The notes beneath the pieces are model-generated. The model made no database searches and was not told where the DNA came from. It was given only the letters and a program-made list of their open reading frames with translations. A stretch of 64,000 nucleotides of DNA from NCBI RefSeq assembly GCF_007990755.1, contig NZ_BJXA01000052.1, forward strand, positions 1 to 64,000. Direction: 5' to 3'. A program made the position numbers and the translations under genes. Below are positions 18,034 through 27,505 of the stretch, in pieces (position 1 is the stretch's first letter; each line of letters begins with the position of its first letter). The DNA is from Nocardia ninae NBRC 108245 (GTDB lineage: Bacteria; Actinomycetota; Actinomycetes; Mycobacteriales; Mycobacteriaceae).

Positions 18034-18065
18034 ACGAGCAGGGACTCCGAAGAGTCCCTGCTCGT
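18034..18065. terminator. Strong terminator hairpin after pdxS
   Basis: 14-bp perfect stem (ACGAGCAGGGACTC and its complement) with a CGAA tetraloop, 29 bases beyond the pdxS stop in the direction of transcription. Confidence 0.85.
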
Positions 18066-18094
18066 GAAAGTTCACCAAACCCTGAGGCGTGGAA

Positions 18095-18997
18095 TCACCA
18101 ACCGCGCTCGGCGAGCCGGTGATCCACCGGCAGCTCCTCGACGTTGATGCCGACCATGGCCTCGCCGAGTCCACGCGAAACCTTCGCGAGCACATCGGGG
18201 TCGTCGTGGAAGGTGGTCGCCTTGACGATGGCGGCGGCCCGCTCGGCGGGGTTGCCGGACTTGAAGATGCCGGAGCCGACGAACACGCCTTCGGCGCCGA
18301 GCTGCATCATCATCGCGGCGTCGGCGGGGGTGGCGATGCCGCCCGCGGTGAACAGCACGACGGGCAGCTTGCCGGTCTCGGCGACCTCGCGGACCAGCTC
18401 GTAGGGCGCCTGCAGCTCCTTGGCGGCGACGAACAGCTCGTCGGCGGGCAGCGAGGACAGCCTGCGGATCTCCTGGCGGATCTTGCGCATGTGCGTGGTG
18501 GCGTTGGAGACGTCACCGGTGCCCGCCTCGCCCTTCGAGCGAATCATGGCCGCACCCTCGGTGATTCGGCGCAGCGCCTCACCCAGGTTGGTGGCGCCGC
18601 ACACGAACGGCACGGTGAAGTTCCACTTCTCGATGTGGTTGGTGTAGTCGGCGGGGGTCAGCACCTCGGACTCGTCGATGTAGTCGACGCCGAGGCTCTG
18701 CAGGATCTGCGCCTCCACGAAGTGGCCGATGCGGGCCTTCGCCATGACCGGGATGGAGACGGCGGCGATGATGCCGTCGATCATGTCGGGGTCGCTCATC
18801 CGGGACACGCCACCCTGCGCACGGATGTCGGCGGGCACCCGCTCCAGCGCCATCACCGCGACCGCACCGGCGTCTTCGGCGATCTTGGCCTGGTCGGGGG
18901 TGACGACGTCCATGATCACCCCGCCCTTGAGCATCTCGGCCATGCCGCGCTTCACGCGGGCGGTGCCGATGGTCTGGGTGGTCTCGGGCGTAGTCAC
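18095..18997 (-). CDS. pdxS: Pyridoxal 5'-phosphate synthase lyase subunit PdxS
   Basis: 300 residues from the GTG at 18997, chosen because GGAG sits 6 bases upstream; ATG 19015 and TTG 19024 are in-frame alternatives. TIM barrel that builds PLP from ribose 5-phosphate, glyceraldehyde 3-phosphate and ammonia. Key blocks: [42 protein letters not shown], catalytic-lysine region [15 protein letters not shown], and [19 protein letters not shown]. It works with PdxT (12849). Confidence 0.97.
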   Translation of the reverse strand: MTTPETTQTIGTARVKRGMAEMLKGGVIMDVVTPDQAKIAEDAGAVAVMALERVPADIRAQGGVSRMSDPDMIDGIIAAVSIPVMAKARIGHFVEAQILQSLGVDYIDESEVLTPADYTNHIEKWNFTVPFVCGATNLGEALRRITEGAAMIRSKGEAGTGDVSNATTHMRKIRQEIRRLSSLPADELFVAAKELQAPYELVREVAETGKLPVVLFTAGGIATPADAAMMMQLGAEGVFVGSGIFKSGNPAERAAAIVKATTFHDDPDVLAKVSRGLGEAMVGINVEELPVDHRLAERGW

Positions 18998-19225
18998 GGC
19001 AAACTCCTGGGTCATCTGCGCCAATCGGTCGCAAGGGATGGAATCGACCCAATTCTAGGCGGGCCACCCAGGCCACTTGATAGCCAGTCGGAGATGACTG
19101 GCCTTGTCACCTACCAGGGGCTCTGTCCGCCGGTGCGGTGCACTGGACCGCTCGGCCAGACCAGGAAAAGTGGCTTACCGGTGCCGCGGGGCAAATGTGT
19201 TGGCCCCGCTATCTTCCGGCGTCGC

Positions 19226-19318
19226 TCAGAGCGGACCCACAACCAGCAACTGCGCCCAGTACTCGGCGGCGGCGGGCCCGATGACCGGCAGCAGGAAATC
19301 GTAGAGCAGGTAGGACAT
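19226..19318 (-). CDS. Possible 30-residue hydrophobic small protein
   Basis: A short reading frame starting with an ATG at 19318 and a GGAGG about 12 bases upstream. It encodes MSYLLYDFLLPVIGP, then AAAEYWAQLL and VVGPL, followed by TGA. The composition (aromatic, Leu/Val/Pro, almost no charge) looks like a single membrane peptide rather than random GC-rich translation. It lies in the 470-base gap between the Nudix gene and pdxS, where nothing else is seen. Function unknown. Confidence 0.4.
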   Translation of the reverse strand: MSYLLYDFLLPVIGPAAAEYWAQLLVVGPL

Positions 19319-19467
19319 GTACAACGGTACCTCCGCACACCGAGCATTTTTCCCCCGCCGACGGCGGGGTTCGCGGCACCGAAGTCCGAGTGCCTGAAGT
19401 AAGCACTACCCAGCCCGCTGCCATCCAGTCGCGACCGTAGCACGATCGTGAAACACATCACATCGCG

Positions 19468-20514
19468 TCAGCGGATCGAGCGGACCTCCGGGTCGGTGGC
19501 ACTGTCGGCGGCGGCCGCGGCTTCGGGAAGCAGTTGGTCCAGGTTATAGGGGTAGACGGTCTCGCCCGCGCGGTCGAAGGCGACGATATCCGCTGCGGTG
19601 CACCATTTATTGCCGGTGATGGAGCGGCGTTCGATGGCGGTCAGGTTCGTCGCCTGCGGCTCGTAGGCGGGCACGCGGAGCGCGAAGAACAGTTCTTCGG
19701 AGCGGATCAGGTCGCCGTCGAAGGGGAACACCGCGACGCGGCGCCAGATCGGGCCGCGCAGGCTCTCCGGATCGGCCTGGTAGCCGGTCTCCTCGTAGAG
19801 CTCACGAACGGCCGCTTCGCGCAGGGTCTCCTCAGGGTCGACGCCGCCGCCAACGGTGAACCAGAACGACACGTCGGGTGTCGTCGGGTCGTTGCCGCGC
19901 ATCAGCAGCGTGCGCCCCTCCTCGTCGAACAGCACGATGCGGGCGGTGGTGCGGGTGGTGTCGACGGTGAGCCCGGTGGACGCGGCCGGGGTGGCGCGCT
20001 CGGTGATCTCGAAGTAGGTGGGCAGCGGCGCCGTGCCACCGAGGTGCAGGATGCGCACCGACCGGCGGGTGCGCAGCGCGAGGGTGTCGCGGACCGCGTC
20101 GTTGTGGAAGCGGCGAGCGATCAGCACCCGCGCCTCGGCGTCGGCCAGCTCGGCCACCATCTGCGGGCGCAGCTTCTCGATATCGATCGTCGACAGCGCC
20201 GCGGAGAGCCGGTTCTCCACCGTCTCGCGATCGGCGCGCCCGGCCCGCTCGGCGCGATCGGCAAGGTGGGCAAGAACTTTGGCCTGATCGGCCAGCGCCG
20301 GATCGGCCACCGGGTCCGCGATCGCCGCCGCGACCGATCTGGCCACCACCGCCCGCCGGCCCAGCGCCGCGTCGAGCGCCTGCCAGGACTGATCGGAGCG
20401 CACGTGCAGCCGGTCGAGCCGGTTGGCGGTCGAGTAGGCCCAGATGCCGAGCGCGACGATGACCGCCGCGATCAGCGCGAGGACGAGAACCGTGGTGGCG
20501 GAGAAGGTGATCAT
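19468..20514 (-). CDS. Membrane-anchored Nudix hydrolase
   Basis: 348 residues. An N-terminal transmembrane helix (about residues 6-26) and a helical segment of about 120 residues (DQSWQALDAALGRRAVVAR) resemble a LemA-like region. They precede a complete Nudix box GGGVDPEETLREAAVRELYE-ETGY with REL and EE intact. The enzyme probably cleaves a nucleoside diphosphate-linked substrate at the membrane. Its position next to pimA and patA, as with Rv2609c, suggests a link to phospholipid/PIM metabolism, but the substrate is unknown. It overlaps pimA by 4 bases. Confidence 0.85.
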   Translation of the reverse strand: MITFSATTVLVLALIAAVIVALGIWAYSTANRLDRLHVRSDQSWQALDAALGRRAVVARSVAAAIADPVADPALADQAKVLAHLADRAERAGRADRETVENRLSAALSTIDIEKLRPQMVAELADAEARVLIARRFHNDAVRDTLALRTRRSVRILHLGGTAPLPTYFEITERATPAASTGLTVDTTRTTARIVLFDEEGRTLLMRGNDPTTPDVSFWFTVGGGVDPEETLREAAVRELYEETGYQADPESLRGPIWRRVAVFPFDGDLIRSEELFFALRVPAYEPQATNLTAIERRSITGNKWCTAADIVAFDRAGETVYPYNLDQLLPEAAAAADSATDPEVRSIR

Positions 20515-21635
20515 CCGGCGGCCCGCACCCTGGTGTCGCCGATGGTGACCGTCTCGTACACCCGCAGGATCTGTTCGGCCACCACGGGCCAGTCGTACTC
20601 GCCGACCACCTGGGTGGCCGTGTGCACCAAGGCCGCCCGGCGGCTGTCGTCGGTGAGCAGACCATCGATCGCTGTCGCCAGCGCCGCCGAATCACCCACC
20701 GGCACCAGCTCACCCGCCGTCCCGTCGCGCAGCACCCGGCGGAAGGCGTCCAATTCGCTGGCCACCACGGCGGTTCCGGCGGCCATCGCCTCGATCAGGA
20801 TGATGCCGAAGCTCTCACCGCCGAGGTTGGGCGCGACGTAGACGTCCGCGCTGCGCATGGCCGAGGCCTTCTCCGCGTCCGACACCTGGCCGAGGAAGCG
20901 CAGGTGCCCGGCGAGCGGCCCCGCCTCGCGGCGCAGCCGCTCCTCGTCCCCGCGGCCGACGATGAGGACCTGTAAGTCCTTGTGCCTGCGCACCAACTCG
21001 GGCAGCGCGCCGAGCAGCACGTCCATCCCCTTGCGTGGTTCGTCATAGCGGCCGAGGAACAGCACGGTCCGGCCCGCCCGCGGATACTCGGGCAGCATCG
21101 GCGCCCGCGCGAAGGCGGGCACGTCGACCCCGTTGGGGATCTCCACCGCGTCGGAGCCGAGCGCCTCCACCTGCCAGCGCCGGGCCAGCTCCGAGACGGC
21201 GATCCGGCCGCTGATCTTCTCGTGGTACGGCCGCAGCACGCCCTGAAAGGTACTGAGTATCAACGACTTCGTGGTCGAAGTGTGGAAGGTGGCGACGATC
21301 GGGCCCTCGGCGATCTTCAGCGCGAGCATCGACAGGCTCGGCGCGTTGGGCTCGTGAATGTGCAGCACGTCGAAATCGTTGCCGTCGATCCAGCGCCGAA
21401 TCCTGGTGTAGGCCATCGGACCGAAGGACAGTCGGGCCACCGACCCGTTGTACGGGATCGCCACCGCGCGACCGGCGGACACCACGAAATCGGGCAGCTC
21501 CGTCTCCTCCGAGGCGGGCGCGAGCACGCTCACCCGATGCCCGCGTTCGATGAATACTCTCGCCAGCTCGACCACGTGGGCCTGCACGCCGCCCGGCACG
21601 TCGAACGAGTACGGACAGACCATGCCGATCTTCAT
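20511..21635 (-). CDS. pimA: Phosphatidylinositol alpha-mannosyltransferase PimA
   Basis: 374 residues from the ATG at 21635. GT4 (GT-B) glycosyltransferase that transfers mannose from GDP-mannose to phosphatidylinositol, the first PIM step at the inner leaflet. It shows MVCPYSFDVPGGVQAHV, VATFHTSTTKS, IPNGVDVPAF, FLGRYDEPRKGMDVLL and the donor-binding EX7E region (ESFGIILIEAMAAG). Co-transcribed with patA and pgsA, with 4-base overlaps on both sides. Confidence 0.96.
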   Translation of the reverse strand: MKIGMVCPYSFDVPGGVQAHVVELARVFIERGHRVSVLAPASEETELPDFVVSAGRAVAIPYNGSVARLSFGPMAYTRIRRWIDGNDFDVLHIHEPNAPSLSMLALKIAEGPIVATFHTSTTKSLILSTFQGVLRPYHEKISGRIAVSELARRWQVEALGSDAVEIPNGVDVPAFARAPMLPEYPRAGRTVLFLGRYDEPRKGMDVLLGALPELVRRHKDLQVLIVGRGDEERLRREAGPLAGHLRFLGQVSDAEKASAMRSADVYVAPNLGGESFGIILIEAMAAGTAVVASELDAFRRVLRDGTAGELVPVGDSAALATAIDGLLTDDSRRAALVHTATQVVGEYDWPVVAEQILRVYETVTIGDTRVRAAG

Positions 21636-22606
21636 GCGGCGCCGTCCGAGTTCGCCGCGGTGTTCGAATCGTCCTGCGCCGCCGCGATACGGCCGCGCCG
21701 CGCCTCGGACAGATCGCTCTCCCACAGCGGTTGCAGCATGTGCCAATCCGCCGGATGCTCGGCGATATTCGCCGCGAACCGGTCCGCCAGGGCCTGGGTG
21801 GCCGCCGCGACGCCGTTCGAAACATCAATCGGCGCTTCGACTTTCATCCCCCAGCCCTCCCCGCCGTCGGCGGTGAACCAGGTATGCACCGGCAGCAACG
21901 CCGCACCGGTCTCGATGGCCAGTTTGGCGGCGCCGGCGGGCATCCAGGTGCGCTCGCCGAAGAAGGTGACCGGGACGCCGCGGCCGGTCAGGTCGCGCTC
22001 CCCCAGCAGGCAGATCGCCTTGTTCTCGCGCAGCCGGTCGGCCAGTTGACCGAACGGTGGCTGTTCGCCGCCGGTCAGCGGGAACACCTCGAAACCGAGG
22101 CTCGACCGGTAGGCGACGAAACGTTCGAACAGCGACTCCGGCTTCAACCGTTCCATGACGGTCGCGAAGGTGCCGTGGTTCTGCACCAGCCACACCCCCG
22201 CCATATCCCAGTTACCGGAATGCGGCAGCACCAGGACGACGCCGCGTCCGGCGGCCAACCCCGTCTCCAGGTTCGACTGCCCTTCCAGCGTGAGCTGACC
22301 GATCGCCGCGTGGTCCATCGAGGGCAGCCGGAACGCTTCACGCCAGTACCGCGCGTAGGAGCGAACGCTCGCCTGGATCAGCTCGTCCGGCACCTCCGCG
22401 GGGGGACCGCCGATCACCCGGGCCAGGTTGCGCCGCAACTGGTTCGGCGCGCCACCGGCACGGAACTGCCGATTCGCCTTGCCGGCGACCCGATCGGCGC
22501 CCCAGTCGAACAACCGCCGCGCCGTCGTCTCGGGCAATGCCCGCACCAGCCGCCAGCCCGCCGCGTAACCGGCGTCGCTCAACCGCTCCCCGATACTCAT
22601 GACCAT
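21632..22606 (-). CDS. patA: Phosphatidylinositol mannoside acyltransferase PatA
   Basis: 324 residues; ATG codons at 22606 and 22600. LpxL-like acyltransferase that moves palmitate to the mannose of PIM. The catalytic HX4D motif is HSGNWD, followed by ERLKPESLFERFVAYR and LLGERDLTGRGVPVTFFGE, typical of the family. It lies between pgsA and pimA in the conserved operon. Confidence 0.93.
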   Translation of the reverse strand: MVMSIGERLSDAGYAAGWRLVRALPETTARRLFDWGADRVAGKANRQFRAGGAPNQLRRNLARVIGGPPAEVPDELIQASVRSYARYWREAFRLPSMDHAAIGQLTLEGQSNLETGLAAGRGVVLVLPHSGNWDMAGVWLVQNHGTFATVMERLKPESLFERFVAYRSSLGFEVFPLTGGEQPPFGQLADRLRENKAICLLGERDLTGRGVPVTFFGERTWMPAGAAKLAIETGAALLPVHTWFTADGGEGWGMKVEAPIDVSNGVAAATQALADRFAANIAEHPADWHMLQPLWESDLSEARRGRIAAAQDDSNTAANSDGAA

Positions 22607-22646
22607 TGCCCCGTTCCCTGCACCACACCGCCACGATAGGGCGGTC

Positions 22647-23396
22647 TCACGTCGGCAGCTCCGTCGCGTTCGCCGTTCCCGCCGAGGGGTTTTCGGGCTG
22701 CGCCGGCTTGTCGGACTGCGCCGGGTCTTGCTCCGGTGCCGAATTGCGCGGCTGCGCGGGCGTGATCACATCGCGCGCACCCGGCGAACGGCGCACCGCG
22801 AGCACCCGCTGGAACACCGTCACGATGCTGAGCACCGCGAGCACCCACATCGCGACATGCACCGCGTAGGTGAGCCAGTCGATGCCCCAGTACCCGCCGA
22901 TGCCGGTCAACCCGGCGCCGACCAGCACGATGATGAGCCGATCCGGCCGCTCGATGAGCCCGCCGTCGGCGGAGAGCCCGCTGGCTTCCGCGCGTGCCTT
23001 GGCGTACGAAATCACCTGCGAGCTCACCAGTACCACCAGCGTCGCGGCGAACAGCGGCTTGTGGTTCTCGTGGTACACCGCCCACCACGCCAGGCCGGCG
23101 AAGATGGCGCCGTCGGCGACCCGGTCACAGGTGGCGTCGAGCACCGCACCGTATTTCGTGCCGCCGCCGCGCGCCCGGGCCATCGCGCCGTCGAGCATGT
23201 CGAACATGACGAACAACCAGATCACCATGGTCCCCCAGAACAGATGTCCGGTCGGGAACAGAGTGACCGCGGCGGCGATCGACGCGGTGGTGCCGATGAC
23301 CGTCACCGCATCCGGGGTGAGCCCGGTGCTCACCAGCGCTTTGCCCAGCGGCGCAGTCGCTTTGGCAAACGTATCGCGGCCGAAGAAGCTCAGCAC
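22647..23396 (-). CDS. pgsA: Phosphatidylinositol phosphate synthase (CDP-alcohol phosphotransferase)
   Basis: 249 residues. Several membrane helices. The CDP-alcohol phosphotransferase signature reads DMLDGAMARAR, then GAVLDATCDR, with the four conserved aspartates in place. It makes phosphatidylinositol phosphate from CDP-diacylglycerol and inositol phosphate, feeding PimA. The C-terminal 45 residues form a hydrophilic Pro/Ala/Gln-rich tail that is longer than usual. It starts 2 bases after the HIT gene stop. Confidence 0.93.
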   Translation of the reverse strand: MLSFFGRDTFAKATAPLGKALVSTGLTPDAVTVIGTTASIAAAVTLFPTGHLFWGTMVIWLFVMFDMLDGAMARARGGGTKYGAVLDATCDRVADGAIFAGLAWWAVYHENHKPLFAATLVVLVSSQVISYAKARAEASGLSADGGLIERPDRLIIVLVGAGLTGIGGYWGIDWLTYAVHVAMWVLAVLSIVTVFQRVLAVRRSPGARDVITPAQPRNSAPEQDPAQSDKPAQPENPSAGTANATELPT

Positions 23397-23398
23397 TT

Positions 23399-23992
23399 CT
23401 AGTCGACTTCCTTCCAGGCTGCCGACAGCAGCGCCCTCGTCTCCCGGAGCAGCTGCGGCATCACCTTGGCCCCGCCGACCACGGTGATGAAGTTCGCGTC
23501 GCCGCCCCAGCGCGGGACGATGTGCTGGTGTAGGTGGTCGGCCAGCGAACCACCGGCCACGCCACCGAGATTCAGGCCGACGTTGAAGCCGTGCGGCCGC
23601 GACACCCGCTTCATCACCCGGATGGCCTGCTGGGTGAACGCCATCAGCTCGGTGCCCTCGGCCAGGGTGAGGTCTTCGAGGTTGGCCACCTTGCGGTACG
23701 GCACCACCATCATGTGGCCCGGGTTGTACGGGTACAGGTTGAGCACCGCGTACACCAGCTCACCGCGCGCGATGACCAGACCGTCCTCATCGGACATCTT
23801 GGGAATGTCGGTGAACGGATGCCCGGTCGAGGCGGGGTCGGTAGCCGCCGCCTCGGCGATGTAGGACATCCGGTACGGCGTCCACAGCCGCTGTAACCGG
23901 TCCGGTTCACCCGCGCCGCGGTCCACGATGCTGTTCTGCTCCGTGGCGTCGTTCAGCTCGGTGAACCCGTCCGGGGTCGTGCGCTCGGTCAT
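23399..23992 (-). CDS. HIT-family AP4A phosphorylase-like protein
   Basis: 197 residues from the ATG at 23992. The histidine triad appears as [10 protein letters not shown], with the upstream [26 protein letters not shown] typical of this subgroup in two stretches ([23 protein letters not shown]). By position it matches Rv2613c, a diadenosine tetraphosphate phosphorylase, so nucleotide housekeeping is likely. It overlaps thrS by 4 bases. Confidence 0.9.
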   Translation of the reverse strand: MTERTTPDGFTELNDATEQNSIVDRGAGEPDRLQRLWTPYRMSYIAEAAATDPASTGHPFTDIPKMSDEDGLVIARGELVYAVLNLYPYNPGHMMVVPYRKVANLEDLTLAEGTELMAFTQQAIRVMKRVSRPHGFNVGLNLGGVAGGSLADHLHQHIVPRWGGDANFITVVGGAKVMPQLLRETRALLSAAWKEVD

Positions 23993-26040
23993 CCCGCACC
24001 CTTGATCTCGAAACCCGCCGCGGTCGGAGAAGCGTTCTCCCGGTTCGCAATCCATTCCACAATGGTGGCAACCGCGTCGGCGACCGGCACCCCGTTCACC
24101 TGAGTTCCGTCGCGGAATCGGAAGCTCACCGCGTCGGCGGCGACGTCGCGCTCGCCGGCGAGCAGCATGAACGGCACCTTCTGTGCGGTGTTGTTGAAGA
24201 TCTTCTTCTGCATCCGGTCGTCGCTGCGGTCCACCTGGGCCCGGATGCCCGCGTCCTGCAGCCGCTCGATCACCCGATCCAGGTGCGGCGCAAAGGCTTC
24301 CGCGACCGGGATGCCGACGACCTGCACCGGCGACAGCCACGCGGGGAACGCGCCGGCATAGTGCTCGGTGAGCACGCCGAAGAACCGCTCGATCGAGCCG
24401 AACAGCGCGCGGTGGATCATCACCGGACGCTGCTTGGTGCCATCGGAGGCGGTGTATTCCAGGTTGAACCGCTCCGGCAGGTTGAAGTCGAGCTGGATGG
24501 TCGACATCTGCCAGGTGCGGCCCAGCGCGTCCTTGGCCTGCACGGAGATCTTCGGGCCGTAGAACGCGGCGCCGCCCGGATCGGGCACCAGCTCGAGCCC
24601 GGAGGCCGAGGCCACCTTGGACAGGGTCTCGGTGGCCTCCTCCCAGATCTCGTCGGAGCCGACGAACTTCTTCGGGTCCTTGGTGGAGAGCTCCAGGTAG
24701 AAGTCGTCGAGGCCGTAGTCCTTCAGCAGACCGAGCACGAACTGCAGGGTGCTGGTGAGCTCGGCGTGCATCTGCTCTTTGGTGCAGTAGATGTGCGCGT
24801 CGTCCTGGGTCATGCCGCGCACCCGGGTCAGGCCGTGCACCACGCCGGACTTCTCGTAGCGGTACACCGAGCCGAACTCGAAGAGCCGCAACGGCAGTTC
24901 CCGATACGACCGGCCACGCGCCCGGAAGATCAGGTTGTGCATCGGGCAGTTCATCGGCTTGACGTAGTAGTCCTGGCCCGGCTTGCGGACGGTGCCGTCC
25001 TCGTTCAGCTCCGCGTCCAGGTGCATCGCCGGGAACATGCCGTCGCGGTACCAGTCCAGGTGACCGGAGACCTCGAACAGGTGCCCCTTGGTGATGTGCG
25101 GGGTGTTCACGAACTCGTAGCCCGCCGCCACATGCTGGCGCCGGGAGAACTCCTCCATCTCCTTGCGGATGATGCCGCCCTTGGGGTGGAACACCGGCAG
25201 GCCGGAACCGAGCTCGTCCGGGAAACTGAACAGGTCGAGTTCCAGACCGAGTTTGCGGTGGTCGCGGCGTTCGGCCTCGGCCAGCAGATGCAGGTACTCA
25301 TCGAGCGCCTCCTGCGATTCCCACGCGGTGCCGTAGACGCGCTGCAGATCCTCGCGGTCCTGATCGCCGCGCCAGTAGGCGGCCGAGCTACGGGTGAGCT
25401 TGAAGGCCGGGATGAACTTGGTGGTCGGGATGTGCGGGCCGCGACACAGATCGCCCCAGACGCGTTCACCGGTGCGCGGATCCAGGTTGTCGTAGATGGT
25501 CAGCTCTTTGCCGCCGACCTCCATCACCTCGGGATCGTCGATGCCCGACTTGTCGCTGATCAGCTCCAGCTTGAACGGCTCCTTGGCCAGCTCGACCCTG
25601 GCGTCCTCGACCTCGACCACACGCCGGGAAAACCGCTGCGCGCCTTTGACGATCTTCTTCATCCGGGATTCCAGCTTCGCCAGATCCTCCGGGGTGAACG
25701 GCCGGTCGACCTGGAAGTCGTAGTAGAAGCCGTCCTTGATCGGCGGGCCGATGCCGAGCTTGGCCTCGGGGAACTCCTGCTGCACCGCCTGCGCGAGCAC
25801 GTGCGCGGCGGAATGCCGGATGACACTGCGGCCGTCCTCGGTGTCGGCGGCGACCGCCTCCACCTCGACGTCGGTGTCCGGGGTCCAGGACAGGTCCTTG
25901 AGGCCCTCGGCGTCGCGCACGACGACGATGGTGTCCGGACCCTTGGTCGGCAGACCAGCCTCGCGCACTGCGGCACCCGCCGTCGTCCCCGCCGGCACCC
26001 GGACGCGGGGGGCAGGGGTGGTGCGGGCTGAGGTGGTCAC
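23989..26040 (-). CDS. thrS: Threonyl-tRNA synthetase
   Basis: 683 residues from the GTG at 26040, chosen for AAGGAGA 9 bases upstream. N-terminal TGS-like region, then the editing domain ([24 protein letters not shown]), class II catalytic core (motif 2 [19 protein letters not shown]; zinc ligands in PMNCPMH and GPHIPTT region; motif 3 [13 protein letters not shown]) and the anticodon-binding domain. First gene of the thrS-HIT-pgsA-patA-pimA-Nudix operon, as in mycobacteria. Confidence 0.97.
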   Translation of the reverse strand: MTTSARTTPAPRVRVPAGTTAGAAVREAGLPTKGPDTIVVVRDAEGLKDLSWTPDTDVEVEAVAADTEDGRSVIRHSAAHVLAQAVQQEFPEAKLGIGPPIKDGFYYDFQVDRPFTPEDLAKLESRMKKIVKGAQRFSRRVVEVEDARVELAKEPFKLELISDKSGIDDPEVMEVGGKELTIYDNLDPRTGERVWGDLCRGPHIPTTKFIPAFKLTRSSAAYWRGDQDREDLQRVYGTAWESQEALDEYLHLLAEAERRDHRKLGLELDLFSFPDELGSGLPVFHPKGGIIRKEMEEFSRRQHVAAGYEFVNTPHITKGHLFEVSGHLDWYRDGMFPAMHLDAELNEDGTVRKPGQDYYVKPMNCPMHNLIFRARGRSYRELPLRLFEFGSVYRYEKSGVVHGLTRVRGMTQDDAHIYCTKEQMHAELTSTLQFVLGLLKDYGLDDFYLELSTKDPKKFVGSDEIWEEATETLSKVASASGLELVPDPGGAAFYGPKISVQAKDALGRTWQMSTIQLDFNLPERFNLEYTASDGTKQRPVMIHRALFGSIERFFGVLTEHYAGAFPAWLSPVQVVGIPVAEAFAPHLDRVIERLQDAGIRAQVDRSDDRMQKKIFNNTAQKVPFMLLAGERDVAADAVSFRFRDGTQVNGVPVADAVATIVEWIANRENASPTAAGFEIKGAG

Positions 26041-26170
26041 GGCAGTGCTCTCCTTGGAGTTTCTCGGGTGCGGGGCAAAATCCCCGCGGTTCAATGCCAG
26101 GGCATCGAGTGCCCCAGCGCGACCATGCTATCGGCAACCCCCCACCCCCGTGCACGCGCAATACCCGCCT

Positions 26171-26253
26171 CTCCGGGTATTCAGCCAGATGCTCGCCCGC
26201 GTCCCCGCGAATTCAGGCCAGATGCTCACCCGCCCCTCCGCGTACTCAGGCCG
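26171..26253. repeat. Three imperfect tandem units (about 32 bp) upstream of thrS
   Basis: Units align around TATTCAGCCAGATGCTCGCC, AATTCAGGCCAGATGCTCAC and TACTCAGGCC, beginning near 26178, 26210 and 26243. They lie in the 331-base gap between thrS and the FhuF-like gene, which holds no gene. They are upstream of the thrS promoter region; role unknown. Confidence 0.5.
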
Positions 26254-26371
26254 TATACGGGTGCGTGGAAAGTGCCGTTGGCGACCGGCAGGGTGGAGGT
26301 TGGACAGTTGGCCCGTGCCCGGCGAGTTACCCATTTCTTGCGAAATCGGTTGGCGCCTCAGCAAACCCGCG

Positions 26372-27010
26372 TCAGTTGTCTGCGGCCAGTTGTTTCAGGA
26401 GGGACTCGCGTTCCGCCGCGGGGCGTTTGGGGCAACTGGTGCACATCTCGCAGTTGGGGACTTCGAAGACCAGGCAGCAGGAGATGCGTTTGACGAAGGT
26501 GCGGCCGCCGACGTCGACGAAGCGCGGGATGGGGAGTTTGCCGCCGATCTCGGTAGCCAGCCGGGTGCCTGCGGCCGGGGAGCCCGCGTCGAGGGCTCGG
26601 TTGCCGACCGCGTCGGCGACGATCGCCCAGAGGGCCGGGATGCCCGCGCCGGAGACTTCGGCGACCGGGGTGATCACGGCGGCAAGGGTTTCCCGCAGGG
26701 CCGCGCCGGGCTCGGTGGGTTCGTCGGGTCCGGCGAGGAGGTGGATGCGTTCCACACCGCCGTCCGGGCGGACCGCACAGTCGAAACGGTCCAGCAGCGG
26801 CTCTGCGGCTTGTTCGCCGTGTGCGTACGCGCGGGCGATCTGTTCGACCAGTGCCGAGGCGACCATGCACCACCACAGCGTGCCCGCGATCCGCGGTGAG
26901 GTCGTACCCCAGGAGTGCCCCATCTCCGTGATCCGGGCCGCCAGCCAGTCCGGCTGCGTCAGCGTCCGGCCGGGGACGGTGTTCACCACTTCAGGGGACT
27001 GCGTAACCAT
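26372..27010 (-). CDS. FhuF-like (2Fe-2S) ferric-siderophore reductase family protein
   Basis: 212 residues from the ATG at 27010. The C-terminal cysteine motif CC-x8-C-x2-C (ISCCLVFEVPNCEMCTSC) is the FhuF-type 2Fe-2S ligand set, close to its usual spacing. The rest is helical, with no membrane segment. FhuF reduces ferric siderophores in the cytosol to free iron. No siderophore genes are adjacent and no IdeR box was recognised. Its start overlaps the end of the PGPGW membrane gene by 28 bases. Confidence 0.75.
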   Translation of the reverse strand: MVTQSPEVVNTVPGRTLTQPDWLAARITEMGHSWGTTSPRIAGTLWWCMVASALVEQIARAYAHGEQAAEPLLDRFDCAVRPDGGVERIHLLAGPDEPTEPGAALRETLAAVITPVAEVSGAGIPALWAIVADAVGNRALDAGSPAAGTRLATEIGGKLPIPRFVDVGGRTFVKRISCCLVFEVPNCEMCTSCPKRPAAERESLLKQLAADN

Positions 27011-27450
27011 TGCGACTCGACTCCGATCCAGCTGCCGACCATCCCGAACGTGCCCAATGCCCACAGTGTCGCGACAACCAGCACGAAGGTAGCGGTCGCT
27101 GCGAACACCCGCATGGCGGCACCCCGTGCGGAGTACCACGCCATACCCTGCCGGTACTTGTCCCGCAGCCAGCCGAGAGCCCGTTGTGCCCAGGCGAATT
27201 CGGTGGCGAGGATGCCCAGTCCGGCGAACACGATCGCCCAGCCGGGTCCGGGGTAGGGAATCGTGACGATTCCGACGGCGAGCACCGCGGTGCCGACCAA
27301 CGCGACCCCGATCCGATAGGCGAGGTTCAGCGTAGGTCGCGCGGCGACACGGGTCCGGAAGGCGCGCCAACCCGTCTCCGTCTGCGTCGATCTTGTTTCC
27401 AACTCGGCGGTCACCTCTCCCAGCGTACGAGAACGCCCGGTCCTGTCCAT
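26983..27450 (-). CDS. PGPGW-motif transmembrane protein
   Basis: 155 residues with three to four membrane helices. The motif IPYPGPGWAIVFAGLGILA is the signature of the actinobacterial PGPGW (TIGR02611-type) membrane family. Function unknown. It overlaps the FhuF-like gene downstream, suggesting co-transcription. Confidence 0.8.
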   Translation of the reverse strand: MDRTGRSRTLGEVTAELETRSTQTETGWRAFRTRVAARPTLNLAYRIGVALVGTAVLAVGIVTIPYPGPGWAIVFAGLGILATEFAWAQRALGWLRDKYRQGMAWYSARGAAMRVFAATATFVLVVATLWALGTFGMVGSWIGVESQWLRSPLKW

Positions 27451-27457
27451 GGCGCGA

Positions 27458-27495
27458 GCGAGCCCGCTCGAACCGCGCGGTTCGAGCGGGCTCGC
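27458..27495. terminator. Terminator of the SulP-carbonic anhydrase gene
   Basis: 16-bp perfect stem (GCGAGCCCGCTCGAAC and its complement) with a 6-base loop, 10 bases past the stop of the minus-strand gene at 27506. It could extend slightly into the loop. Confidence 0.85.
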
Positions 27496-27505
27496 TGGTC
27501 CTGAC

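Noticed and set aside
26041-26371. T-box or other amino-acid riboswitch ahead of thrS
   Set aside because: No T-box core sequence or specifier hairpin could be recognised in the leader.
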